Source: DATKMS01 sp035541735 (GTDB lineage: Bacteria; Desulfobacterota; Binatia; HRBIN30). Taken from it: a stretch of 36,535 nt of DNA. The stretch spans positions 1 through 36,535 of the forward strand of contig DATKMS010000468.1 of the NCBI GenBank assembly GCA_035541735.1. Direction: 5' to 3'. Numbering within the stretch: the stretch's first letter is position 1; every line of letters begins with the position of its first letter. Of this stretch, positions 30,155 to 36,535 are shown piece after piece. A program made the translations under genes and the position numbers. Under the pieces are notes generated by a model, which saw nothing but the letters and a program-made list of their open reading frames with translations, was not told where the DNA came from and ran no database searches.

Positions 30155-31171
30155 ATGGTGGCGGCCTCCCAGCCGCAGAGCGACGCACCCTCGGAAGAAC
30201 GCCCGCAAAGAGTCGAGTCGATTCTCGACCTGGTCGGCCACACGCCACTTGTCGAGATCCGCCAGTTGCGGCGCGAGCTGTCGCCGCGCGTGCGCATCTA
30301 CGCCAAGCTCGAAGGCTTCAACCCGGGCGGCTCCGTGAAGGACCGGCCGGCGGTCTGGATGGTGCGCGACGGGCTGCGCACCGGCAAACTGCGGCCGGGC
30401 AAGACGATCATCGACTCAACATCCGGCAACACCGGCATTGCGCTCGCGATGTGCGGCGCAGCCCTAGGCTACCCCGTCGAGTTGGTGATGCCCAAGAACG
30501 TCAGCGAAGAGCGCAAGAAGATCGTACAGGCCTATGGTGCCAGGGTGATCTACAGCGACCCGCTCGAAGGTTCCGACGGCGCCATCCGCCTCTGCCGTAA
30601 GATCATCGAGGCAGACGCGGAACGCTACTTCAAACCGGATCAGTACTTCAACGAAGTCAATCCATTGTCCCACTACGAAAGTACCGGTCCGGAGATCTGG
30701 GAAGCGACTCACGGCACGGTCACGCACTTCGTCGCCGGCATCGGCACGGGCGGCACCATCATGGGCACCGGCCGCTACCTCAAAGAGCGCAACCCGGGGA
30801 TCCAGGTCATTGCCGCGGAGCCGGACGACGCGTGGCATGGGCTCGAAGGCTTGAAGCACATGGCCAGTTCGATTGTCCCAGGCATCTACCACGAGGAACG
30901 GCTGGACCGGAAAATCAGCGTCGGTACGGATGCGGCGTATGAAATGGTCTACCGGCTCGGCGCGGAGGAAGGGCTGGTCGTTGGCCAGTCCTCCGGCGCG
31001 GCAATGGTGGGTGCTCTACACGTCGGCAAAGAGATCGACGCGGGCGTCATCGTGCTCATCTTCTGCGACTTCGGGGATCGTTACCTCAGCACCAACTTGT
31101 GGATCGGATGGCGCGAATGGCGCGAGCGTGCGGCCGCCGGCGCCGCCCCGGCACGCAGCGCTGCACGATAA
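30155..31171 (+). CDS. PLP-dependent cysteine synthase, CysM-like
   Basis: The protein has 338 residues. It has the PLP lysine Lys62 in NPGGSVKDRPA, the STSGNTG phosphate/substrate loop (88-94), the GIGTGGTIMGTGRYLKE block and an end of FCDFGDRYLSTNLW. It would join a beta-activated serine to sulfide or thiocarboxylate. Adjacency to a carrier protein and E1 enzyme makes the CysO-thiocarboxylate (CysM-type) reaction more likely than plain CysK chemistry. The ribosome binding site (GAGGA) overlaps the carrier's stop, so the two are translated together. ATG 30155 is clear. A short N-terminal tail (about 20 residues) is not part of the fold. Confidence 0.93.
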   Translation: MVAASQPQSDAPSEERPQRVESILDLVGHTPLVEIRQLRRELSPRVRIYAKLEGFNPGGSVKDRPAVWMVRDGLRTGKLRPGKTIIDSTSGNTGIALAMCGAALGYPVELVMPKNVSEERKKIVQAYGARVIYSDPLEGSDGAIRLCRKIIEADAERYFKPDQYFNEVNPLSHYESTGPEIWEATHGTVTHFVAGIGTGGTIMGTGRYLKERNPGIQVIAAEPDDAWHGLEGLKHMASSIVPGIYHEERLDRKISVGTDAAYEMVYRLGAEEGLVVGQSSGAAMVGALHVGKEIDAGVIVLIFCDFGDRYLSTNLWIGWREWRERAAAGAAPARSAAR

Positions 31172-31186
31172 AGCCGATTCGAAGGC

Positions 31187-31864
31187 ATGCTCAGCGAACA
31201 ACAAATCGAGCGCTATAGCCGCCAGATCATCCTGCCTGAGTTGGGCGGCCGCGGACAGGAAGCGCTGCTGTCTGCCAGGGTCGCTGTCGTCGGCGGCGGA
31301 ATGCTGGGCACGATGGCACTCACGTACCTCGCCGCCGCCGGCGTTCGCCGGCTGCTCGTTGCTGCACCGCAACTGGCGGATATCGAGGGACTGAACCCCG
31401 ACTGCCAAACCACCACCCTGCCCGCGCCGCTCACTGAGGTGAGCGCCCTGGAGGCCGCCCGCCACTGCGACGCCGTGCTCGCTTGTGGCGCTGCGCCGGA
31501 GGTGTGCGCCCTGCTCAATGCCGCGTGCGTTGCGCAGCATATTCCCCTGGTGTGGGCCGACACGGCAGGCGCCCGTGGCCTGATCAGCGTGCTCGCGGGT
31601 CCGCACCTCGAGTCGCCCTGTTATACGTGCGTTGCGCCACTGCTGGGGCGCTTGCTGGCGGGCGGATCATCACATGCGTTCGCCGACACCACGGCGGCGC
31701 TGATCGGCACCTTGCAAGCCACCGAGACCATCAAGATCCTGGCCGGTCTGAGCACCCCGCCAATGGCGCGGCTCTTGACGTACGACGCCGCCGCTGGAAC
31801 GGCCGACGTGATGAGCGTAGACAGAGACCCACGCTGCCCAACCTGTGGAGCGCGCCCCGGATGA
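31187..31864 (+). CDS. E1-like (ThiF/HesA) protein lacking catalytic residues
   Basis: The protein has 225 residues. It has the canonical N-terminus RYSRQIILPELGGRGQEALL, a loop GGGMLG (36-41), zinc pairs CYTC (145-148) and CPTC (217-220), and IGTLQATETIK at 173-183. Where active E1s have DxDxVExSNLHRQ it reads APQLADIEGLNPDCQT, and at the catalytic Cys position it has SSHAFADTT. So it probably cannot adenylate a carrier. It could form a heterodimer with the active E1 at 28896, which lacks the N-terminal helix this one keeps. Its stop overlaps the radical SAM start (ATGA). An independent divergent function is possible. Confidence 0.85.
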   Translation: MLSEQQIERYSRQIILPELGGRGQEALLSARVAVVGGGMLGTMALTYLAAAGVRRLLVAAPQLADIEGLNPDCQTTTLPAPLTEVSALEAARHCDAVLACGAAPEVCALLNAACVAQHIPLVWADTAGARGLISVLAGPHLESPCYTCVAPLLGRLLAGGSSHAFADTTAALIGTLQATETIKILAGLSTPPMARLLTYDAAAGTADVMSVDRDPRCPTCGARPG

Positions 31865-33111
31865 GCCCCCATGAACCTAGCGCTAACCCCGGCTATCTGA
31901 AGTTGGAGCTGACCGCTCGGGGTTTGCGCATCGATGCGGCGGTGCAGGCGACGGCCGCTCTGCGGCGAGCTGCGAATGATGCGTCGCGTGGTGCCGTCGA
32001 GCTCGCGCTGCCGGAGGGTGTCTCGGTAAATGCGCCGGTAGCGCCCGCGCCCGTGGCGCCGAGCGTCGCCGGCGACTCGCCCTACCTGCTGTCCGCACAG
32101 GGCGACCGATTCACGTTGCTGAAGAATGGCTCGTCAGTGGACGTCCACCTCGTGCCGGAGCCCGACTTCTATCGCGACCATGTGAGTAGTGGCCTGCCAA
32201 TGCACCAGGTGGGGCGAGTGTATGGCAGCTTCATTGCCGTCAATCCCAGTTTTGCGTGCGGCTACAGCTTGCACGGTGCCCCCTGCCGCTTCTGCCGGAC
32301 TGGCAGTGGCGTCAGTCTCGGGGACGGCTTTCCGATGTCGGTGCAAGATGTTGCTGAGGTCGTCCGTGCGGCCTTCTCCGAAGGGGTCGCCGACTTCGTG
32401 TACTTCAACCTCGCCTACGGCGGCGGCGAGGACGCGGGCATCGCCTTCCTGGAGCCGTACATCCGGGCGGTCAAGCGGCAGTTCAACACGCTGGTTGCCG
32501 TACAAGTGCATCCGCCGAAGACCGACCGTTGGGTGGACCGCACGTACGCCATGGGGGTCGATGCGGTGAGCTACGCGATCGAGATCCACGACCCCGGACT
32601 GTTGGCGCGGCACTGCGCCGGCCGCGTCCGCTACATCGGCCGCCAGCGCTACTACGATGCACTCGGGTACGCGGCGACGGTCTTCCCGAGCGGGACAGTG
32701 TGGAGTGACCTGGTGGTTGGGTTGGAGCCGGCTGAGTCAACGACGCGGGCGATCGATTGGCTCACGGCCGCGGGGGTCCTACCGGTGCTGTCCGTTATCG
32801 GACCGTCGTCGGACCTGGCAGTCGCCGGGGTGCAGCCACCGGCGCCGGAAGCCGTGGCCCCGGTCTGCGCGCACCTGTTCCGAGCGGTGCGCGCCGCACG
32901 CATCAACATGGGTTGGATCCGTGACCTGAGCTTTGCGATCACGCCGCTCGAAGCCCGCTTTTTTGCCGGCGACGAAGCCCGGCTGACCGTGGCCATGCAG
33001 CAGTTCTACCGCTCGAAGATCGGTTCGGCCGCCGCGCGCAATCTCGCCCGCCTGCGGCGCCGCTTGCGCGTGCGTACCGTCAGCGACTCATTCGACTCGT
33101 CGCATCTATAG
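31861..33111 (+). CDS. Radical SAM protein with unusual CX8CX2C motif
   Basis: The protein has 416 residues. The cluster cysteines appear to be C133, C142 and C145 (ACGYSLHGAPCRFCRTG), spaced CX8CX2C instead of CX3CX2C. After it come blocks of a radical SAM TIM barrel: VADFVYFNLAYGGGEDAG, LVAVQVHPPK, VDAVSYAIEIHDP, GYAATVFPSGTVWSDLVVGLEP and GVLPVLSVIGP. Residues 1-100 look like a separate N-terminal domain. It begins within the stop of the degenerate E1 gene (ATGA at 31861-31864); a longer open frame from 31483 is a shadow of the E1 gene. The product of the reaction is unknown; position in the sulfur cluster suggests sulfur-carrier-related chemistry. Confidence 0.85.
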   Translation: MSPHEPSANPGYLKLELTARGLRIDAAVQATAALRRAANDASRGAVELALPEGVSVNAPVAPAPVAPSVAGDSPYLLSAQGDRFTLLKNGSSVDVHLVPEPDFYRDHVSSGLPMHQVGRVYGSFIAVNPSFACGYSLHGAPCRFCRTGSGVSLGDGFPMSVQDVAEVVRAAFSEGVADFVYFNLAYGGGEDAGIAFLEPYIRAVKRQFNTLVAVQVHPPKTDRWVDRTYAMGVDAVSYAIEIHDPGLLARHCAGRVRYIGRQRYYDALGYAATVFPSGTVWSDLVVGLEPAESTTRAIDWLTAAGVLPVLSVIGPSSDLAVAGVQPPAPEAVAPVCAHLFRAVRAARINMGWIRDLSFAITPLEARFFAGDEARLTVAMQQFYRSKIGSAAARNLARLRRRLRVRTVSDSFDSSHL

Positions 33112-33130
33112 GTCCTAGCGTTCAGCTGTC

Positions 33131-33221
33131 AGCGATCAGCTATCAGCCGGAAACCAGTTGCAGACATGAGCCCAGGTGCGCAAGACGCCGGTCTGAACGG
33201 CCCAGCTGAGAGCTGATCGCT
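33131..33221. repeat. Inverted repeat between radical SAM and permease genes
   Basis: agcgatcagctatcag (33131-33146) pairs with ctgagagctgatcgct (33206-33221), 15 of 16. The right arm ends seven bases before the permease ATG, so it would cover the ribosome binding site region, where no Shine-Dalgarno is obvious. A hairpin here could affect permease translation or end transcription after the radical SAM gene. Repeated gatcagct words resemble the other word-like palindromes in the window. Confidence 0.65.
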
Positions 33222-33228
33222 CCTTCCC

Positions 33229-34677
33229 ATGGCACTCGAGCACGAAGTCGTCATCGACCGGCGGCCCCTATGGCTCATCTTGCTGGGACGCAGTCAGCAG
33301 ACGGCGACCGTCATCGCCGGGGCGCTGCTCTACTGGCTGATCGTTTCGCTGCGCCTCCCCGGCGACTTGACGCCGCAGGGGCAAAAGGCGCTGGGCGCCT
33401 TCGCGCTGTGTGTCTTCTACTGGGTGCTCAATGCCCTGCCGCTCATGGTCACGAGTTTGCTGGCGATCATCATGCTGCCGCTGACCGGTGTGATGCAGAG
33501 CAACCAGGCGTACGCGCTGTTCGGCAACGAGGCGGTGTTCTTCATCCTCGGCGCCTTCATTTTGGCGGCCTGCCTGATGAAGTCCGGGCTGAGCACGCGC
33601 ATCGCCTTGAGCATCTTGCATCGCTTCGGCCACACGCCGCGGCGCTTGCTGCTGAGCATCTTCCTGCTGAACGTCGTGATGGCGTTCTTCATGTCGGAGC
33701 ACGCGGTGGCGGCGATGAATTTTCCGATCGTCGTGGAGATCGTTTCCGTGCTCGGCCTGCCGCGGCAGCGCAGCAACTATGCCCGCGCCTTGTTTCTGGC
33801 GATGGCGTGGGGCAGCAGCATCGGTGGAATCGCTACGCTGCTGGGGGGGGCGCGCGCGCCGCTGGCCCTCGGCATTCTGCGCGAGGCTACCGGCGCATCG
33901 TACAGCTTCCTGGAGTGGACGCTCTTGGCCCTGCCGCTCGTGCTGGTGCTGCTCGTCGGCGGCTACCAGATCATCCTGCGCTTCTTCCCCATCGAGATCG
34001 ACACGGTGCAGGCGGCCGACAGCGCACTGAATGAGCGCTGGATGAAGCTCGGGCGCGCGTCCTTTGAGGAATGGGCCGTCGGCCTCGTCATGGTTGCCAC
34101 GTTCGTAGCCTGGTTGATCGGCGGAGAGGAATTCGGCCTGGCCAACATCGCCATCGCCGCGGTGGTGCTGCTCTTCGTGTTGCGTGTCGTCAGCTGGCGG
34201 GACATCGAACGCTACGTCAACTGGGGCGTGCTGTTGATGTACGGCGGGGCCATCGCGCTGGGCGCTGCGATCAACAAGTCCGGAGCCGCCGCCTGGTTGG
34301 CCCACATGACCATCAGCCAGTGGGCCTCCAGTGGAGTGCTGGTGGTGCTGCTCACCTCATTGGTGTCGATTCTGTTGACGGAAGCGATGAGCCACTCGGC
34401 GGTGGTCGCGTTGCTGATGCCGGTCAGCATCGGCGTGGCGCGCGAGTTCGGGTTGGACCCGCGCGTGATGGCGCCGGTGGTGGCGCTGCCGGCCGGCTTG
34501 GCCTTCACCCTGCCCATCGGTACACCTGCCAATGCCATTGCCTTTTCGTCCGGCTACCTGCGGATTCGCGATCTGCTGGTGCCGGGGGCGCTGTTGGAGT
34601 TGCTGGCGTGGGTGGCGTTCAACCTCCTCGCCCTCTGGTATTGGCCGCTGCTTGGGGTACACCTGCAGCCGCAGTGA
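33229..34677 (+). CDS. SLC13/DASS family anion permease, probable sulfate transporter
   Basis: The protein has 482 residues with 11-12 predicted membrane segments. It has the family's features: a first helix (TVIAGALLYWLIV), ALNALPLMVTSLLAIIMLPLTGVM, AVFFILGAFILAACLMKSGL, FFMSEHAVAAMNFPI, MAWGSSIGGIATLLGGARAP, and in the second half SHSAVVALLMPVSIGVARE followed by ALPAGLAFTLPIGTPANAIAFSSGYL. These are the two inverted SNT-like substrate/Na+ motifs. It sits in a sulfur cluster with ATP sulfurylase, so sulfate is the likely cargo; dicarboxylates are the alternative. Inner membrane. The UspA-like gene starts 12 bases after its stop. Confidence 0.9.
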   Translation: MALEHEVVIDRRPLWLILLGRSQQTATVIAGALLYWLIVSLRLPGDLTPQGQKALGAFALCVFYWVLNALPLMVTSLLAIIMLPLTGVMQSNQAYALFGNEAVFFILGAFILAACLMKSGLSTRIALSILHRFGHTPRRLLLSIFLLNVVMAFFMSEHAVAAMNFPIVVEIVSVLGLPRQRSNYARALFLAMAWGSSIGGIATLLGGARAPLALGILREATGASYSFLEWTLLALPLVLVLLVGGYQIILRFFPIEIDTVQAADSALNERWMKLGRASFEEWAVGLVMVATFVAWLIGGEEFGLANIAIAAVVLLFVLRVVSWRDIERYVNWGVLLMYGGAIALGAAINKSGAAAWLAHMTISQWASSGVLVVLLTSLVSILLTEAMSHSAVVALLMPVSIGVAREFGLDPRVMAPVVALPAGLAFTLPIGTPANAIAFSSGYLRIRDLLVPGALLELLAWVAFNLLALWYWPLLGVHLQPQ

Positions 34678-34689
34678 GTTCGGGAGCGC

Positions 34690-35157
34690 ATGCACAACGT
34701 ACTGCTCGTCATACCGGCCAGTAAGGAACCGCAACGCGCTGGCGCCGCCGCCATCGAACTCGCTCGACAGCGCGGCGGCAAGCTCGTAGCCCTGGTAGTC
34801 GTCGATCCCAACGTGCCGTCGTACGCGGCCAGCACCCTCTCCGACGTTGGGTTCATGGGTGAGCAGGTAAGCGAACAGGTCAGCGAGACCATCGTACGCG
34901 AGCAGCACACGCGCGCCGCAGCGCTCTTGCATGCGCTCGCCGAACGCGCGAAGAAGGAGGGCGTTGTCGTCACGCCGATCGTCGAGGAAGGCGACATCGG
35001 CGACATCTGCAGGCGGGTCATCCGCACGCATGCGATCGGCAGCGCCGTGCTGGTAGCGGAGAAACAGTCATGGCTCACGCGCTTTCTGTCGCGTAGCGCC
35101 GCGGTGCAGCTGCCCGCCCTATCCGGTTGCGAGGTGCGGGTGATGGAGGAAGACTGA
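34690..35157 (+). CDS. Universal stress protein family (UspA-like)
   Basis: The protein has 155 residues. It shows a Usp Rossmann-like fold: MHNVLLVIPASKEPQRAGAAAIELARQRGGKLVALVVVDP, then helix LLHALAERAKKEGVVVTPIVEEGDIGDICRRVIRTHAIGSAVLVAEK and a final strand GCEVRVMEED. The usual ATP loop G-x2-G-x9-G-S/T is not clearly present, so it may belong to the non-ATP type. Genes like this often accompany SLC13 or sulfate permeases as soluble regulators. GGGAG precedes ATG 34690. It lies 12 bases after the permease and 15 bases before ATP sulfurylase. Confidence 0.85.
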   Translation: MHNVLLVIPASKEPQRAGAAAIELARQRGGKLVALVVVDPNVPSYAASTLSDVGFMGEQVSEQVSETIVREQHTRAAALLHALAERAKKEGVVVTPIVEEGDIGDICRRVIRTHAIGSAVLVAEKQSWLTRFLSRSAAVQLPALSGCEVRVMEED

Positions 35158-35172
35158 AAGGAGTAGTGCAGC

Positions 35173-36426
35173 ATGCCTGATTTGGTTCCCGTTCATGGTG
35201 GTTTGGATGCACCGGTGTCGCGTACGGTCCCGCTGTCGCGGCGCAAGCAATTTCTCGCCGAAGCGGCGGGGCTGCCGCGCATCGAGCTGACGCGTGCCGA
35301 CTTGTCGACCGTGTACCGCATCGCCGACGGCACCCTGTCGCCGCTCAGTGGCCCGATGGACGAGGAGACGTGGCACTACGTCCTCGACTACGACGCGCTG
35401 GACTACGGCTTTCGCCACTACGCGTGGACCGCGCCGATCGCCTTTCCGGTGACCGATGAGGAGACCGAGCACCTGCACATCGGCCATTCGGCAGCCTTGG
35501 TGCACGACGGCAACGTCATCGCCGTACTGCACGTGTCGAGCATCTTCGATTGGGACAAGTCGAAGCACGTTGAGAAGTTCTACGGCACGCCGCGCACCGA
35601 TCACCCGGGTGGCCACATGGTCATGGACGACCCGCGCACCGTTCTCGTGGGCGGGGAGATTTGGGCCTTACCGCAGCAGGTCGATCCGGAGTACGGCGAG
35701 TTCGTGCTGACGCCGCGGCAGGTGCGCACGTTGATCGCCGAGCGCCGTTGGGAGCGCGCGCTCGCCTTTCAGACGCGCAACCCGCTGCACCGCGCGCATG
35801 AGTACGCGCTGGTGGCGGGCCTCGAACGCCTGACGCGCGAGGGGCACTTCGCCGGCGTCGTGCTCAACCCGCTCATCGGCGAGCTGAAGGGCGACGATGT
35901 CCCGGCGCGTGTCCGCATGCGCTGCTACCGCGCCCTGCACGAGCAGAAGCTACTGGGCAAGGGCGACAAGGACGAGCGGCTCTGGGAGTCGCGCGGCTAC
36001 GACCTCACCGAGGTCTTCGAGCTGGTCGGCCTCGACATCAAGATGCTCTACGGCGGCCCGAAGGAAGCGGTGATGCACTCCATCTACCGGCAGAACCTCG
36101 GCTTCACCGACATCGTCATCGGCCGCAAACACGCCGACGCACCATTCGACGACGGCAAACCCATCTGGGGCGACTTCGACGCGCAGGAGATCTTCAACAA
36201 CCTGAAAGGCAACCTGCACATCCGCCCGTGCAACATCGGCTTCGCCGCCTACTTCGACAGCGCCGGCCGCGTCGAGTTGATGGAGCAACATCCGAATGAG
36301 AAGCCGGTGACGATTTCCGGCTCCAAGATCCGTGAGATCCTTGGCAACGGCGAGCACCCAGACGAGCGCATCCTGCGCCCCGAGATCGCCGACATCCTGA
36401 TCGCGTACTATCGCGACAAGAGTTGA
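35173..36426 (+). CDS. sat: ATP sulfurylase (sulfate adenylyltransferase, Sat type)
   Basis: The protein has 417 residues, the usual length for a homo-oligomeric bacterial Sat. It holds the active-site block QTRNPLHRAHE (200-210) with the two His, then GPKEAVMHSIYRQNLGFTDIVIGRKHADAP and GSKIREILGNGEHPDERILRPE. It makes adenosine 5'-phosphosulfate from sulfate and ATP (or runs in reverse in sulfur oxidation). No APS kinase domain is fused. AAGGAG precedes ATG 35173. With the upstream permease it provides sulfate uptake and activation. No APS reductase, APS kinase or sulfite reductase is in the window. Confidence 0.97.
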   Translation: MPDLVPVHGGLDAPVSRTVPLSRRKQFLAEAAGLPRIELTRADLSTVYRIADGTLSPLSGPMDEETWHYVLDYDALDYGFRHYAWTAPIAFPVTDEETEHLHIGHSAALVHDGNVIAVLHVSSIFDWDKSKHVEKFYGTPRTDHPGGHMVMDDPRTVLVGGEIWALPQQVDPEYGEFVLTPRQVRTLIAERRWERALAFQTRNPLHRAHEYALVAGLERLTREGHFAGVVLNPLIGELKGDDVPARVRMRCYRALHEQKLLGKGDKDERLWESRGYDLTEVFELVGLDIKMLYGGPKEAVMHSIYRQNLGFTDIVIGRKHADAPFDDGKPIWGDFDAQEIFNNLKGNLHIRPCNIGFAAYFDSAGRVELMEQHPNEKPVTISGSKIREILGNGEHPDERILRPEIADILIAYYRDKS

Positions 36427-36535
36427 GACACCACGGACGGCGCCGGGTCGTTGATGCTGCCAATGCGGTTCGGGTATGATGCGGCTGTGACGTCATCCGA
36501 GTATGGCTCGTTGGCTGCCGCGCCTGCTGGAGCGC
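36427..36535. other. Right-edge flank, possible start of a further gene
   Basis: After Sat there are 109 bases to the window edge. A frame from ATG 36503 (MARWLPRLLER) or GTG 36487 stays open to the edge and could be the first residues of a next gene, but too little is visible to support it. Confidence 0.25.

Noticed and set aside
31483..31860. N-terminal extension of the radical SAM gene
   Set aside because: It overlaps the degenerate E1 gene in another frame; ATG 31861 overlaps the stop, as in a coupled operon.
33268..34305. 345-codon antisense open frame rich in Gln, His and Arg
   Set aside because: It is a shadow of the permease, whose membrane segments are clear on the plus strand.
1..36535. 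CRISPR array, prophage or toxin-antitoxin module
   Set aside because: I looked for regularly spaced repeats, phage structural genes and small paired toxin-antitoxin genes and saw none that I can support.

Overview
The window is GC-rich bacterial chromosomal DNA with densely packed genes. It holds three tRNA genes and no rRNA, CRISPR array, transposase or phage structural gene. The mix of genes suggests an uncultured lineage formerly placed among the Deltaproteobacteria; Binatota/Binatia-like is my best guess. The grounds are an F420-type luciferase-like oxidoreductase, BamD, sigma-54-type pilin promoters, PKD and copper-monooxygenase-like lipoproteins, and a protein-bound sulfur-carrier route to cysteine. 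This placement is inferred from gene content, not from a marker-gene tree.

Layout. 1-345 (-): start of a secreted protein that runs off the left edge. 1117-3165 (-): a P-loop ATPase fused to a nucleotide-cyclase-like domain. 3546-5781 (+): a three-gene unit made of a charged coiled-coil protein, a degenerate ATP-grasp-like protein and an intact RimK-like ATP-grasp ligase. 6183-6267 (-): tRNA-Leu, followed by a small-gene island (6544-8042) and a 136-bp MITE-like element. 8800-10288 (-): two type IV pilins, each behind a sigma-54 promoter. 10528-13781: a haem-oxygenase-fold metal enzyme divergent from a VOC-like / LLM oxidoreductase / D-2-hydroxyacid dehydrogenase operon. 14155-16241 (-): aldehyde dehydrogenase and a TIGR04282-type glycosyltransferase. 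16317-18600 (+): NYN/OST-HTH RNA-binding protein and an alpha/beta hydrolase. 18738-21732 (-): glutamine-synthetase-like ligase, gamma-glutamyl hydrolase and SDR, resembling the gamma-glutamyl polyamine (Puu) pathway. 21891-28880: NUDIX, CDGSH, copper-monooxygenase-like lipoprotein, peroxiredoxin, tRNA-Cys, PKD lipoprotein, a PD-(D/E)XK-like remnant, tRNA-Gly, ferritin-like protein, an unknown protein and BamD. 28896-36426 (+): sulfur assimilation cluster.

The sulfur cluster is the most coherent unit. An SLC13 permease and ATP sulfurylase would import and activate sulfate. An E1-like enzyme would charge a MoaD/CysO-like carrier ending in Gly-Gly, and a CysM-like PLP enzyme would make cysteine. 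A second, active-site-less E1 homologue and a radical SAM protein with an unusual CX8CX2C motif are embedded in the same run of genes.

The best candidates for something undescribed are the coiled-coil/ATP-grasp pair unit (3546-5781), the active/inactive E1 pair with the odd radical SAM protein, and the ATPase-cyclase fusion. Both the ATP-grasp unit and the E1 unit pair an intact enzyme with a degenerate paralogue. Several intergenic repeat families (139-bp TIR element in two copies, long palindromes, word-like inverted repeats) lie at gene ends, and in two cases appear to have supplied the stop codon or C-terminal tail of the adjacent gene.
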